Source: Clostridiales bacterium
Lineage (GTDB): Bacteria > Bacillota > Clostridia > Saccharofermentanales > Saccharofermentanaceae
Direction of reading: 5' to 3'
DNA length: 64,000 nt
NCBI GenBank assembly: GCA_017961235.1
Contig: JAGCXQ010000062.1
Location: 79,052-143,051, forward strand
This document shows, piece after piece, positions 9,872 through 17,829 of the stretch. Under the pieces are notes generated by a model that did no database searches, was not told the DNA's origin, and worked only from the letters and a program-made list of their open reading frames with translations. The position numbers and the translations under genes are program-made. Positions within the stretch are counted from its first letter, which is position 1. Every line of letters starts with the position of its first letter.

Positions 9872-12241
9872 TTACTCTTCGGTTCCGGAAAACCCTTTTG
9901 ACAGACTGTACTGTATCCATTCGTCTGTAGCAAAAAGTGTATCCAGCCACTCTTCTCTTGTCTTACCTTCCGCAAAAAACCGAAGCGCTGCCTCCGTCTC
10001 TTTGTCATCAGCATCTCTTCTCAAAACGGCACGGTATGCTTTTTTTACGAACTGTTCATTGGCCAGTATCTTTTGACTGAACTCATCACTGCTCAGAAGA
10101 CTCTTCTTCAGCGCAGCAAGACCGTTCTGCTTTTTCTGCATCTCCGGAAGCCATGTCTGAAGTTCACTATCCGATGGATCACGAAGAAGGATCGACTCAA
10201 AACACGAATAAACCAGGAGCTCATCCTGAGAATATTCCCGGGTAGTTTCCTCCGGCTCATACTGAATAAATCTCTCATAAGGTTCGATATCGAGAAGCGG
10301 AGCGAGCTCTGTTCTTTCTTTGATCACACTCTTGAACGTCTGATCGCAGATCGGGAGAGCTCCCGTTGCATCGTTAGATACCATTAGATATTTCTGGTAC
10401 GTTTCCCCCATCATCCATGAAAGCAGTTTCTTCGATGCTTCCACTTCGTCTTCACTGCCCTCTCCTACGCTCCACTCAAATACAAACTGTCCGCAGGTCA
10501 TATTTGAATCCGAAAAAGAGATCTGATATCCGCGGCTGCTGATGACCTGCTGGACATGTTTACTGTTCATCGTCGAGGTCAGAAGCACATAGCTCCCGTC
10601 CCCCTCTGAATGATAAAAACCATGATCGATCGACAGCTTTGAAATGTCAAAGTTACTCGCCAAAAGTCTTTCGGAAGCGGAATCAAAAGTTACCAGGCTA
10701 TCCTGTGGAAAATCACTCTGATTCATGAAATAGGCGTTATCATAGCCTACCGACTCATCTCCCTCACGGATAACAAAGGCGATCGGATAATCAACGCCGA
10801 GAGGCATCTGCTTTGCATCCGGATAGCAATCCTCATAATACTGAAGAAGTGAGCAGTCGCCTGCTTGTGTGCTTTTCAGGAGATCACTGAGATCCTGGCA
10901 GTCAGAAAGATCATCTGATGAAGCATCAGAACTCTCAAAAAGATTCGGAAGTTTTCCCTTCTTCGCAGCGTCCTTCAGTTTTTCATCATACTCATCTTTC
11001 GGATAACCGAGCATCTTTACTTTTACATCCGGGTATGTTTTATTGAAATCCTTCCGGATCGCTTCCATCGCGTCTTCTTTCGCCGGTCCGGAATCAGAGA
11101 TATACCATATATCGATCTTACAGGAATCCAGATCAGGACGAAGTCTCTTATTCCTGAAATAGCGTACAGTAAGGAAAATACCGGTTCCCACGACGGCAGC
11201 CGCTGCAAGTGCGCAGGCACATCTTGCAGAGATCCGAAGCGTCTTTTCCTTTTCAGGCGAGAGAACTTTTTTCTTTCCATCGATCGCAGAAAGGAATTCC
11301 TCGACGGACTTGAAACGGTATTTCTTATCCACGGCCATCGCCTTCATGACGGCATTACTTACGCGCTCCGGGATATCCGCATTTTTACCGCGGGGAGATA
11401 CCAGCGCATCTTTCGCCTTGCGGTTTGGCGCTTCCTGCGGTCTCGATCCGGTAAGCATCGCATAAAGAGTTGCCGCTAAAGAATAAAGATCCGTGCGCTC
11501 ATCGAGGCTACTGCGTTTACCTTTCTTTTCAATATATTGCTCGACCGGAGAGTAGCCGGGTCTGACTATAATATCGATGATATCACTGTCTTCATCTGTT
11601 AAACGGGCCGCGCCGAAATCCAGGAGCTTGATATGCATCGTCTCATCCGAACAGATAAAAATATTGTCCGGCGTCACATCTCTATGGATGATCCCCTCAG
11701 AATGAAGAGATACAAGTGCTTTTCCCACTTCTTTCGTGATATAAAGAGCAAGATCCGGATCAAGAGCCGTCCGCTCCTGCTTCATATAATCGTTCAGGGA
11801 CATTCCTTCCAGGAATTCCATCACATAGTAGGCCGTATTGTTCTCTTCAAAGTATTCGTAAACACTAGGAAGGTTTTTATTGGATCCCAGATGGATCAGC
11901 GTTCTCGCTTCGGAAAGGAAACGATTCTTCCGATAGTCAAACTCGTTTCTGGATTTACCATCTAAACTAAGCGATTTTTGGCCATATGCACGCGTCACCA
12001 GACGAACCGGAAAATACTCCTTAATGGCGACGACTTTCTCCTGCTTCTTATCCCATGCCTTATAAATGATCCCGAACCCGCCGGAGCCTACTGATCTTCC
12101 GACAAGATATCTGTCCGCCAGAACAGTACCGGGAGTCAGATCGATCGATTCTCTCGCTTCGACTTCCGTCTCCCCGCAGATCGGACAGATTCCAAACTTG
12201 TCTTCATATACAGAAAAGCAGTTTAGGCAAAGGGTCTTCAT
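9872..12241 (-). CDS. Transmembrane Ser/Thr kinase fused to solute-binding-like and DUF4214 domains
   Basis: 789-residue protein. It starts with a four-Cys zinc ribbon (CLNC...CPIC, residues 5-22), then an intact Hanks kinase: GSGGFGIIYKA, AIKEYFP, HRDVTPDN near 184, DFGAAR near 209. One transmembrane segment lies at about 335-357. The outer part (about 365-650) has the sequence style of an extracellular solute-binding protein (IDIWYISDSGPAKEDAM, then FNKTYPDVKVKML), and the C-terminus holds two DUF4214-like repeats (about 685-785). It precedes essC by 42 bp. In classical firmicute T7SS the EssB/YukC protein is a membrane pseudokinase; this active kinase occupies a similar place, so it may replace or sense for EssB (inference). 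Confidence 0.88.
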   Translation of the reverse strand: MKTLCLNCFSVYEDKFGICPICGETEVEARESIDLTPGTVLADRYLVGRSVGSGGFGIIYKAWDKKQEKVVAIKEYFPVRLVTRAYGQKSLSLDGKSRNEFDYRKNRFLSEARTLIHLGSNKNLPSVYEYFEENNTAYYVMEFLEGMSLNDYMKQERTALDPDLALYITKEVGKALVSLHSEGIIHRDVTPDNIFICSDETMHIKLLDFGAARLTDEDSDIIDIIVRPGYSPVEQYIEKKGKRSSLDERTDLYSLAATLYAMLTGSRPQEAPNRKAKDALVSPRGKNADIPERVSNAVMKAMAVDKKYRFKSVEEFLSAIDGKKKVLSPEKEKTLRISARCACALAAAAVVGTGIFLTVRYFRNKRLRPDLDSCKIDIWYISDSGPAKEDAMEAIRKDFNKTYPDVKVKMLGYPKDEYDEKLKDAAKKGKLPNLFESSDASSDDLSDCQDLSDLLKSTQAGDCSLLQYYEDCYPDAKQMPLGVDYPIAFVIREGDESVGYDNAYFMNQSDFPQDSLVTFDSASERLLASNFDISKLSIDHGFYHSEGDGSYVLLTSTMNSKHVQQVISSRGYQISFSDSNMTCGQFVFEWSVGEGSEDEVEASKKLLSWMMGETYQKYLMVSNDATGALPICDQTFKSVIKERTELAPLLDIEPYERFIQYEPEETTREYSQDELLVYSCFESILLRDPSDSELQTWLPEMQKKQNGLAALKKSLLSSDEFSQKILANEQFVKKAYRAVLRRDADDKETEAALRFFAEGKTREEWLDTLFATDEWIQYSLSKGFSGTEE

Positions 12242-12244
12242 CGC

Positions 12245-13363
12245 TTATCTTCCTCCAAGGATACCTGGGACCATCTCCCAGGAAAAATCCTCTCCGCAAA
12301 GCGGAATCAGTTTCAATGTCGTGTTACCGATATCGATCCTCTCGGTCCCGCGGATCTCCGTCGGGTTCATGACGATATTTCCATCCACATAAATCAAGCC
12401 ACTCGCCTCACCCGGCTGAATAAAGAAACATCTCTTCTTCGGTTCATAAATGACCCAGGCATGCTTCTCTCTCGAGACAGAACCGTCTTTTGAGATACAG
12501 ATCCTGTTGCTATGGCTTCTCCCAAGCGAATTCTTGCCGGCATAGATACTGAAACTTTCACCATAATTCGGGCCTTTCAAGCAGATAAACCAGCCAACGA
12601 CAGGATCGGCGATCTGACTGTTGTTGGAACCGCCTTCTGATTTCTTATCGTCCGGCATACTGAAATAGCCTATCGTCTTGCCGACTTCAGGAGATACCTT
12701 CTTGATTTCTTCGGCAATTGAGTTTGTATGCGGCTCCTTGGATACGGACTTAGGTTCATCCGGGACCTCCATCTCAACCACACTATCCTGATGATAAAGC
12801 CGCGATATCTCTTCCTGCTTCGGAGGATTGGCCGCCGGCGGAATATAAGATGGTACAGGCATCTGTTGCGGATAGGATGGAGCCTGCTGCATCGGAGGCA
12901 TCACAGGCTGCTGATAGGATGGCTGTACAGGCATCGCCTGCGGAACCGGTTCCTGATAGACCGGCTGATTCCACATCGCCGGAGCTGCAGGCTGGGGATA
13001 CGAAGGCGCTTGCTGCGGATATGAAGGAGCCTGTCGGGGCTGCTGAAAGGCACCGGCCGGCTGAGGCTGCGGATACGAAGGAGCCTGTTGCGGTTCCTTG
13101 AATGCCGGAGTCTGATTCTGAGGATGCTGAGGGAAATCATCTTTCTTCGGAGAATAAAAGCCTACTGTCCCGCGGCCGGAAGGAAGGGAGATCTTAACCT
13201 CTTCACTCCGATCGTTTCTTCCGTGGGATTGTTTCGGATTCTTTTCCTCATATCTCGAGTACAGCGAACTATTAGACATTTTGATCGCAGCACCGCACTG
13301 AGGGCATGAGGCGAACTTGTCCGCATCGAAGAAATGATCATTTGTACATTTTACAGGTCTCAA
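12245..13363 (-). CDS. Zinc-ribbon/FHA adaptor protein
   Basis: 372-residue cytosolic protein. An N-terminal zinc ribbon (CTNDHFFDADKFASCPQC, residues 6-23) is followed by a long Pro/Gln/Tyr-rich linker (about 85-200) with repeated APSYPQ units, and a C-terminal FHA domain (about 270-355: LGRSHSNRICI, then SREKHAWV). The start is TTG with GGAGGG eight bases upstream. FHA domains read phosphothreonine, so it probably links the neighbouring kinase to the secretion apparatus. Its stop is one base before the ribosome spacer of the kinase gene. The low-complexity linker is the likely flexible or phosphorylated region. Confidence 0.85.
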   Translation of the reverse strand: MRPVKCTNDHFFDADKFASCPQCGAAIKMSNSSLYSRYEEKNPKQSHGRNDRSEEVKISLPSGRGTVGFYSPKKDDFPQHPQNQTPAFKEPQQAPSYPQPQPAGAFQQPRQAPSYPQQAPSYPQPAAPAMWNQPVYQEPVPQAMPVQPSYQQPVMPPMQQAPSYPQQMPVPSYIPPAANPPKQEEISRLYHQDSVVEMEVPDEPKSVSKEPHTNSIAEEIKKVSPEVGKTIGYFSMPDDKKSEGGSNNSQIADPVVGWFICLKGPNYGESFSIYAGKNSLGRSHSNRICISKDGSVSREKHAWVIYEPKKRCFFIQPGEASGLIYVDGNIVMNPTEIRGTERIDIGNTTLKLIPLCGEDFSWEMVPGILGGR

Positions 13364-13382
13364 AGTAATTTCCCTCCTGTAA

Positions 13383-14183
13383 TCAATTGATTTCTACTAT
13401 GGCGACCGTCATGTTATCTCTTTTTACGCCTTGCTCCCATGCGGCCATTTTTGCACGATTATCAAGGATCTTAACTGTCTCCTCGATGTTATCTACACCT
13501 GAGATAATGCTCAGGATCGTTTCATCCGAAAGATATTTATAAAGTCCATCCGACATCATAATGATCTTGTCACCACTACAAAGATGGAATGGTTCACGAT
13601 TGCTGTCAATATACGGGATCCCGTTGCCGATGAAACTGATCAGGGCACCGGAACTCTGTTTCTGCTCTTCCACAAAAGATGCTGTTATCAGTCCGGCTTC
13701 GAGGTTTTCCTTTAAAGCCAGCTCATATGTATGATCCTTGGTAACCTGGATCATCTCATTATTCCGGATCAGATAGATCCGGCTGTCTCCGACAGAAGCC
13801 CAATAAATGTTCTTCCCTTTAATCACAGTCGAAACTATAGTCGTACCGGACTTAAGCGGTTCTCCGTCTTCATCCCGAAGTCTCGAAATCTCATAGTCCG
13901 CATCTGCGATCACATCACGAAAAATATCTCCGATATCGGATTCTTCTGAAAAATCGCCATCCTTATACGCGTCAAGAACGACTCTAACTGCAATGGAACT
14001 TGCCAGTTTACCGCCACGGTGTCCGCCCATTCCATCGCATACGACAATAATGCCGTCATCCGCATTAAGGATCATGTCCGCAGCATCCTGCTGTTCTTCA
14101 CGATCCCCGATCGATGAAAACATGCACACTTTCATGTGCTGATTGCTCTTTATTTCCAAGTAATTGTCTTTATCTGTCACCAT
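13383..14183 (-). CDS. PP2C-family Ser/Thr phosphatase
   Basis: 266-residue PP2C phosphatase. Signatures: GDREEQQDA, VCDGMGGHRGG, SGTTIVST, GDSRIYLIR, MMSDGLYK and the terminal KRDNMTVAIVEIN. The metal-binding Asp residues are therefore kept. Cytosolic. It is encoded between esaB and the FHA/kinase/essC run, so it is the partner of the kinase at 9872-12241. It is a distant paralogue of the phosphatase at 1727-2479. The presence of a second kinase/phosphatase pair suggests two layers of phospho-control over the same secretion machine. Confidence 0.9.
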   Translation of the reverse strand: MVTDKDNYLEIKSNQHMKVCMFSSIGDREEQQDAADMILNADDGIIVVCDGMGGHRGGKLASSIAVRVVLDAYKDGDFSEESDIGDIFRDVIADADYEISRLRDEDGEPLKSGTTIVSTVIKGKNIYWASVGDSRIYLIRNNEMIQVTKDHTYELALKENLEAGLITASFVEEQKQSSGALISFIGNGIPYIDSNREPFHLCSGDKIIMMSDGLYKYLSDETILSIISGVDNIEETVKILDNRAKMAAWEQGVKRDNMTVAIVEIN

Positions 14184-14198
14184 AGCTCAATTTATCTT

Positions 14199-14453
14199 CT
14201 ATCCGTAGTATGTCAGTTCCAGATAGTCGCCATTCCATACACCCTGTTCAGCGAGCGTAGCAGAAGGATCCAGAATCACATCCAGCCTTTCACAGGAAAG
14301 AACAACGTCTTCAACATTGATCGTAATGTTGAACAGGCTCATCATGCATTCCACAAGATCCTTCGTTACTTTAGACACAGCAACGTCATCCGGTACTTCT
14401 ACATCGAATGACGCGTCGTAAATATTCGTTTTTACAGAGATTATAATAGCCAT
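14199..14453 (-). CDS. esaB: EsaB/YukD-like ubiquitin-fold T7SS protein
   Basis: 84-residue protein with the beta-grasp pattern of EsaB/YukD: short strands at the N-terminus (AIIISVKTNIYDASFDVEVP), a central helix (KVTKDLVECMMSLFNI), and a terminal LAEQGVWNGDYLELTYYG, in which GVWNGDYLEL is typical of the family. EsaB is a cytosolic accessory or regulator of firmicute T7SS. It is the first gene of the esaB-PP2C-FHA-kinase-essC run and follows its own intergenic region with a TATAAT box, consistent with an operon start. Confidence 0.88.
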   Translation of the reverse strand: MAIIISVKTNIYDASFDVEVPDDVAVSKVTKDLVECMMSLFNITINVEDVVLSCERLDVILDPSATLAEQGVWNGDYLELTYYG

Positions 14454-14493
14454 ATGGTCTCAACTGTCTCAAACTATTTTAACTAATAGACTA

Positions 14494-14499
14494 ATTATA
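14494..14499 (-). promoter_or_regulatory. Candidate -10 box for esaB operon
   Basis: On the minus strand a TATAAT hexamer lies about 41 bp upstream of the esaB start in an AT-rich gap, after the WXG100 terminator. No good -35 hexamer is visible at 16-18 bp, so the promoter may need an activator. Confidence 0.4.
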
Positions 14500-14572
14500 C
14501 AATACTCTGCCGAATTATTCTCCCTTAAAAGTATGAACGAATTATTAAAGAGTAATGTGAATGAAACGAGAA

Positions 14573-14596
14573 GCGGAGGATCTTCTGATCCTCCGC
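14573..14596 (-). terminator. Hairpin after WXG100 copy A
   Basis: Perfect 10-bp inverted repeat GCGGAGGATC / GATCCTCCGC with a 4-base loop, located 26 bp after the WXG100 stop codon and before the esaB promoter. The following T tract is weak and interrupted, so it may act as a partial terminator or mRNA 3' stabiliser. Confidence 0.6.
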
Positions 14597-14621
14597 CAAC
14601 CTTCCCCAAAAACTAATTTTC

Positions 14622-14921
14622 TTAGCCACCAAAGCTATTCATAGTTCCCTGAAGACTCTGATCCGTCTCCTGCATCTTGGCTGCAGAAGTATTCATCAGA
14701 ACTGCATACTGCTCAAGCATCTGAGAAAATGCAGTGAATGTGGACTGCATGCTTTCATACTTTGCTACGAATGCATCCTGTGCATCACCTTTCCAAATCT
14801 CGTTAAGACTAAGAATAAGATTTCTCATTCTTACCATCGTCTGATCATGCTCATCTTTGATGCCACGAAGCTCTGTTGCCTTTGCGTTAAGAAGATCCGG
14901 AGTTACTTGAATAAGTGCCAT
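14622..14921 (-). CDS. WXG100 family T7SS protein (EsxA-like), copy A
   Basis: 99-residue canonical WXG100 protein: two helices around the turn IWKGDAQDAF (about residues 42-51), the W-x-G motif. Such proteins dimerise and are secreted through EssC. Protein and DNA are nearly identical to copy B at 18541-18840, including the centre of the gene and the region before the start, which indicates recent duplication or gene conversion. It has its own promoter with the paired AATTACA repeats and its own 3' hairpin, so it is probably expressed as a strong single-gene transcript. Confidence 0.95.
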   Translation of the reverse strand: MALIQVTPDLLNAKATELRGIKDEHDQTMVRMRNLILSLNEIWKGDAQDAFVAKYESMQSTFTAFSQMLEQYAVLMNTSAAKMQETDQSLQGTMNSFGG

Positions 14922-14968
14922 ATTTACCGCCTTTCCTGGTACCTTTGTACCGGTTGATTTATGGCTTT

Positions 14969-15032
14969 ATTGTAGTATCTAAAACAGCACCTTGCGCATT
15001 AGATAATTACATGTTTTGCCTTAAAAATTACA
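14969..15032 (-). promoter_or_regulatory. WXG100 copy A promoter with LytTR-type direct repeats
   Basis: On the minus strand a TACAAT -10 box (14969-14974) is preceded, without a consensus -35, by two direct repeats of TGTAATT (plus-strand AATTACA at 15005-15011 and 15026-15032) spaced 21 bp apart. The proximal repeat begins 31 bp from the end of the -10. Exactly the same spacing recurs before copy B at 18889-18951. LytTR regulators bind paired direct repeats about 21 bp apart, and a LytTR gene lies at 18979-19692. Confidence 0.7.
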
Positions 15033-15084
15033 ACTGAAAACAGAAAAATATCATCTTCAGTTTTACCGTATTCCCAGTACAGAA

Positions 15085-15118
15085 AAAGCCCTTGATCCAA
15101 AGAAGGACCAAGGGCTTT
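15085..15118 (-). terminator. Rho-independent terminator after effector/immunity genes
   Basis: Inverted repeat AAAGCCCTTG-A-TCC / GGA-CC-AAGGGCTTT, followed on the minus strand by a short T tract. It lies 23 bp after the candidate immunity gene and closes the cargo transcript. Confidence 0.8.
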
Positions 15119-15140
15119 CAAAACAGGATAAAATTCAGAA

Positions 15141-15623
15141 TTACAAGCTGTTTGCCCACTCAAAAAATGAAGGGAATAATTCCTGATAAAACTTCCAAAT
15201 AATCGGACCGGAAAAAGTCTCCAGGCAGGATACGTATTCCTTAACCAATGCTTTCTGCTCATCTGTACATTCTTTATATGTGCATTCTCTTACTTCAGGA
15301 AATAACTCCTTAAATCGGTCATACGCTTCACTTACAGCTAAATGATCGATAGTTGAAACATCCATCGAAAAGCTTTTTCTTTCATCCTTAGGGAACATAT
15401 TATTATATGCAGTTTTCTCCTCATCTGTATATACTCCAAACACAGCTATCGGAGAAGATACTGACCCGTTTGAAATTGAATCTGCATAAGTAAAATAATT
15501 ATCGATTAGAACTCCACTTTCATCTTTAGTCAGGATCGGCATTGAGCGAGACCATCCAACTCGCAGATTCTCGTAACAATCAGTTTTTTTGATCACGGAC
15601 ACGACTTCTTTTAATGTTTTCAT
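15141..15623 (-). CDS. Candidate immunity protein for the adjacent cysteine-protease effector
   Basis: About 160-residue cytosolic protein with no recognised family. I choose the ATG preceded by GGAGGGG; an ATG 12 bp earlier overlaps that site. It starts 14 bp after the stop of the effector gene, is the last gene of the AT-rich cassette, and is closed by a terminator. Acidic/aromatic composition, no signal, no membrane segment. Position directly after a T7SS effector and foreign-like base composition are typical of immunity genes, which are usually too variable to recognise by sequence. The role is inferred from context. Confidence 0.6.
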   Translation of the reverse strand: MKTLKEVVSVIKKTDCYENLRVGWSRSMPILTKDESGVLIDNYFTYADSISNGSVSSPIAVFGVYTDEEKTAYNNMFPKDERKSFSMDVSTIDHLAVSEAYDRFKELFPEVRECTYKECTDEQKALVKEYVSCLETFSGPIIWKFYQELFPSFFEWANSL

Positions 15624-15636
15624 TTTCCCCTCCATA

Positions 15637-16602
15637 TTATCGAATAGCAGAATCAGTGACTAGCATATCAAAAACGTCAGTCAATGCTCCCTCAAATGTA
15701 TCAACCGAATAATAATTCGTTAGATTCTCTCGGCAATAATCATTAACATCAGCATTTGAATCGCACACATAAAACCCTTTTATCCTTCCATCAGCATCTC
15801 TTACCACACTTGTTACCGTTATCGCATGATATCCGCCTGGACTATAAACATTCGGATTCAATTCATGAGGATCTACCGCCACAATAACTCCTTTTCCCTG
15901 TTCAATGGAAGAAGCAATAGTGTTTATATCCTGAGTTACACATTTACTAGAGATTCCATAATGTCCCAAAATTGCTTGCCAGTTTCCAGGTACTGTGCCG
16001 CCATTTTCTCCAGAGTCAGAACTATTTTTGGTACACAAATTATGCTCTATAGCGTAGTCTACTATCTCTTGTTCCGTAGCATTTACACCAGCCAGGCGCA
16101 GAATATTAGCACAAGAGCAAAGTCCACATGTTCCTTGAAATAACTCATAAGCTTCACCTTGGTTGCGATGAAGATATTCTTCAGTTTCTTTTGGGTGATC
16201 ATACACTAGGTTGCCATCAGCATCTTTGGTATATCCATATTGTGTATGGTCAAGCTGTCTTGGTTCTTCAAGGTCCGGTTTAATATCATAATAATCTATT
16301 ACTACCGACCCACCGTTACTGACAGTATTAATAATATCTTGTCCAATAAGGTCCTCAGCCCTCTTTTTCATCTCTGCATCTGCTGTTTTAAACACTGAAG
16401 ATATACAGGTAATATCATAATCCAAGCTGCTCTGATACGAATCCATTATTTTCTTGAATAAACCGAACAAATCAAACAGACCTTCAGCCGGCGTTTTTTC
16501 CGCATAAGAAATCGCCTCATTCACATCTGAAAATGCACCCCTGTATAGTGCACCAAGATATGCAAAATACTCCTCATTAATTGTTACTGTATGCTTACTC
16601 AT
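15637..16602 (-). CDS. Probable T7SS effector with C-terminal papain/C39-like cysteine peptidase domain
   Basis: 321-residue protein. The N-terminal half (residues 1-95) is helical, with conserved-looking VTINEEYFAYLGAL, suitable as a secretion or partner-binding region. The C-terminal half (about 145-310) has the layout of C39-like peptidases: FQGTCGLCSCANILRLAGV with Gln156 and Cys159, then GGYHAITVTSV with His259, then the strand FYVCDSNAD with Asp281 or Asn283. No signal peptide, as expected for T7SS cargo. It lies in a clearly AT-rich stretch downstream of three small helical genes and directly before a candidate immunity gene. It could instead be a peptidase of substrates in the same cell; toxin function is inference. 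Confidence 0.75.
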   Translation of the reverse strand: MSKHTVTINEEYFAYLGALYRGAFSDVNEAISYAEKTPAEGLFDLFGLFKKIMDSYQSSLDYDITCISSVFKTADAEMKKRAEDLIGQDIINTVSNGGSVVIDYYDIKPDLEEPRQLDHTQYGYTKDADGNLVYDHPKETEEYLHRNQGEAYELFQGTCGLCSCANILRLAGVNATEQEIVDYAIEHNLCTKNSSDSGENGGTVPGNWQAILGHYGISSKCVTQDINTIASSIEQGKGVIVAVDPHELNPNVYSPGGYHAITVTSVVRDADGRIKGFYVCDSNADVNDYCRENLTNYYSVDTFEGALTDVFDMLVTDSAIR

Positions 16603-16633
16603 AACTTACCTCACATTTCTTTGCAAGTCTTCC

Positions 16634-17104
16634 TTATTGAAGTTTTGAAAACTCCATAACACTGATCTTCTGGGAAGCACCCTGCAATGACGCAATGTTC
16701 GCCTCATTCATCGAAGAAGATTTCAAAGCTGCTGTTACTCCGTTTGTGTTAGTTCCACCGGATACTGTCGATGTAACACCCTTGAAACTCAGATTTGAAA
16801 TAATCGATGAAAGCTCAGCCGCGCATTCAGCGTCATCCCGAATCTGATTATTAATATATTCTGTGCAATTATTTGCTAACTCATACACCTTTGAAGAAAA
16901 GTCCTCAAATGCAGTATTCAGAACCACCGAGTTGCTTTTTACCGCTTCCAAAGTATCATCGATAGTAACGCGTTCCGGGCATTTCCAATCATGCTTAGAT
17001 ATAACAGAACTAATGACTGTATTTGATTCACTCATCTTCACTGCCGCATCTGTTGAAAGAAGGGCAATTCTTCTTAATTCATCTACATTGATCTGTACAA
17101 TCAT
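16634..17104 (-). CDS. Helical T7SS accessory or cargo protein, DEL-motif family
   Basis: About 156-residue helical protein starting MIVQINVDELRRI, preceded by GAGGTG nine bases upstream. The opening resembles the 4771-5283 product. A W-K-C element (HDWKCPERV) is where a WXG turn would be. The C-terminal third is Ser/Thr/Gly/Asn-rich (GGTNTNG) and ends in MEFSKL. It sits directly upstream of the protease effector. Probably a secretion partner for the effector, like the WXG-like targeting proteins encoded upstream of LXG toxins. No named family recognised. Confidence 0.6.
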   Translation of the reverse strand: MIVQINVDELRRIALLSTDAAVKMSESNTVISSVISKHDWKCPERVTIDDTLEAVKSNSVVLNTAFEDFSSKVYELANNCTEYINNQIRDDAECAAELSSIISNLSFKGVTSTVSGGTNTNGVTAALKSSSMNEANIASLQGASQKISVMEFSKLQ

Positions 17105-17120
17105 ATTGAATATCACCTCA

Positions 17121-17501
17121 CTAAACAACCGCCTTAATGGAATTCAAGAGATTGCTGCAAATATTGTTCCACATTTCACACCAACGTCTCTGTCCCTCAA
17201 TCTCTTTGATCCGTTTTTCAAATGTTTTTACGCGGTTTTCCATAACAGAACCCATGCCTCTTACCGCCAAATTGTAGTTAGTCAGTTTCTGAGCAAACAT
17301 CGTAGCTGCATCACCCTGAAATACGCCATCTGTTTCAAAAATATACCTATCCATATTGGATGCGGTTTTCTGGAAGATCGCTTTTGCCTTATTTGCATCA
17401 GAGATAGCCTGCTGATATTTCTCCAGATCGGCATTGTACTGGTTAATAGAATTATTACTTCTCTCGATCTGATCATTTAAAAAATTCGTAATAAGTCCCA
17501 T
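17121..17501 (-). CDS. WXG-like helical partner protein
   Basis: 126-residue helical protein with long amphipathic helices and a V-F-Q-G-D-A turn around residues 60-66 (GVFQGDAATMFAQKL), a variant of the WXG turn. Chosen start is the ATG after AGGTG; a TTG two codons upstream is possible. It resembles DUF5344/LXG-associated small proteins in size and order, but I assign only the fold. It is in the cargo cassette between two other small helical genes and probably forms a hetero-complex with the effector N-terminus. Confidence 0.65.
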   Translation of the reverse strand: MGLITNFLNDQIERSNNSINQYNADLEKYQQAISDANKAKAIFQKTASNMDRYIFETDGVFQGDAATMFAQKLTNYNLAVRGMGSVMENRVKTFEKRIKEIEGQRRWCEMWNNICSNLLNSIKAVV

Positions 17502-17512
17502 ACTCAATCACC

Positions 17513-17827
17513 TCATGTCAATGCAGAATTGATCTGATTCTTCATGTTGGCATCGATGACCTTATACTTCTCAACGACTTGATTGATGTAATTGATCTCG
17601 TTTTCAATCGCTGCCTTCTGCCCTTCAACTTTCTTAATCAACTCAAGTACTGTCGTTTCGATAGTAGTAGCCGCTTCCCCCTTAAAAGCACTGTTGATGC
17701 CTGCAATATTGTTTAAGACCGCCAGTGTCTCTACTAAGGAATCCTTCGCAGCATTCAGTTTTTTCACATCTGCAGCTGCTTCCATCTCTTCGATCATTAT
17801 GAGTCCGTTTTGATCTACATATGCCAT
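17513..17827 (-). CDS. WXG-like helical partner protein
   Basis: 104-residue helical protein. The turn AFKGEAATTIE near residues 48-58 takes the place of the WXG motif between two helices; coiled-coil heptads follow (VEGQKAAIENEINYINQVVEKY). The ATG with GGAGG seven bases upstream is preferred to a TTG six bases earlier. It begins two bases after the chaperone-like gene's stop, so translation is likely coupled. Probable T7SS targeting partner in the cargo cassette. Confidence 0.7.
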   Translation of the reverse strand: MAYVDQNGLIMIEEMEAAADVKKLNAAKDSLVETLAVLNNIAGINSAFKGEAATTIETTVLELIKKVEGQKAAIENEINYINQVVEKYKVIDANMKNQINSALT

Positions 17828-17829
17828 AA

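Noticed and set aside
13000..13140. Repeats in the FHA protein linker as a DNA element
   Set aside because: They encode repeated APSYPQ peptide units in frame and are ordinary coding low complexity.
14999..15262. 87-codon ORF over the WXG100 copy A upstream region
   Set aside because: It runs through the terminator of the immunity gene and the repeat pair, has no ribosome site and overlaps the immunity gene in another frame.
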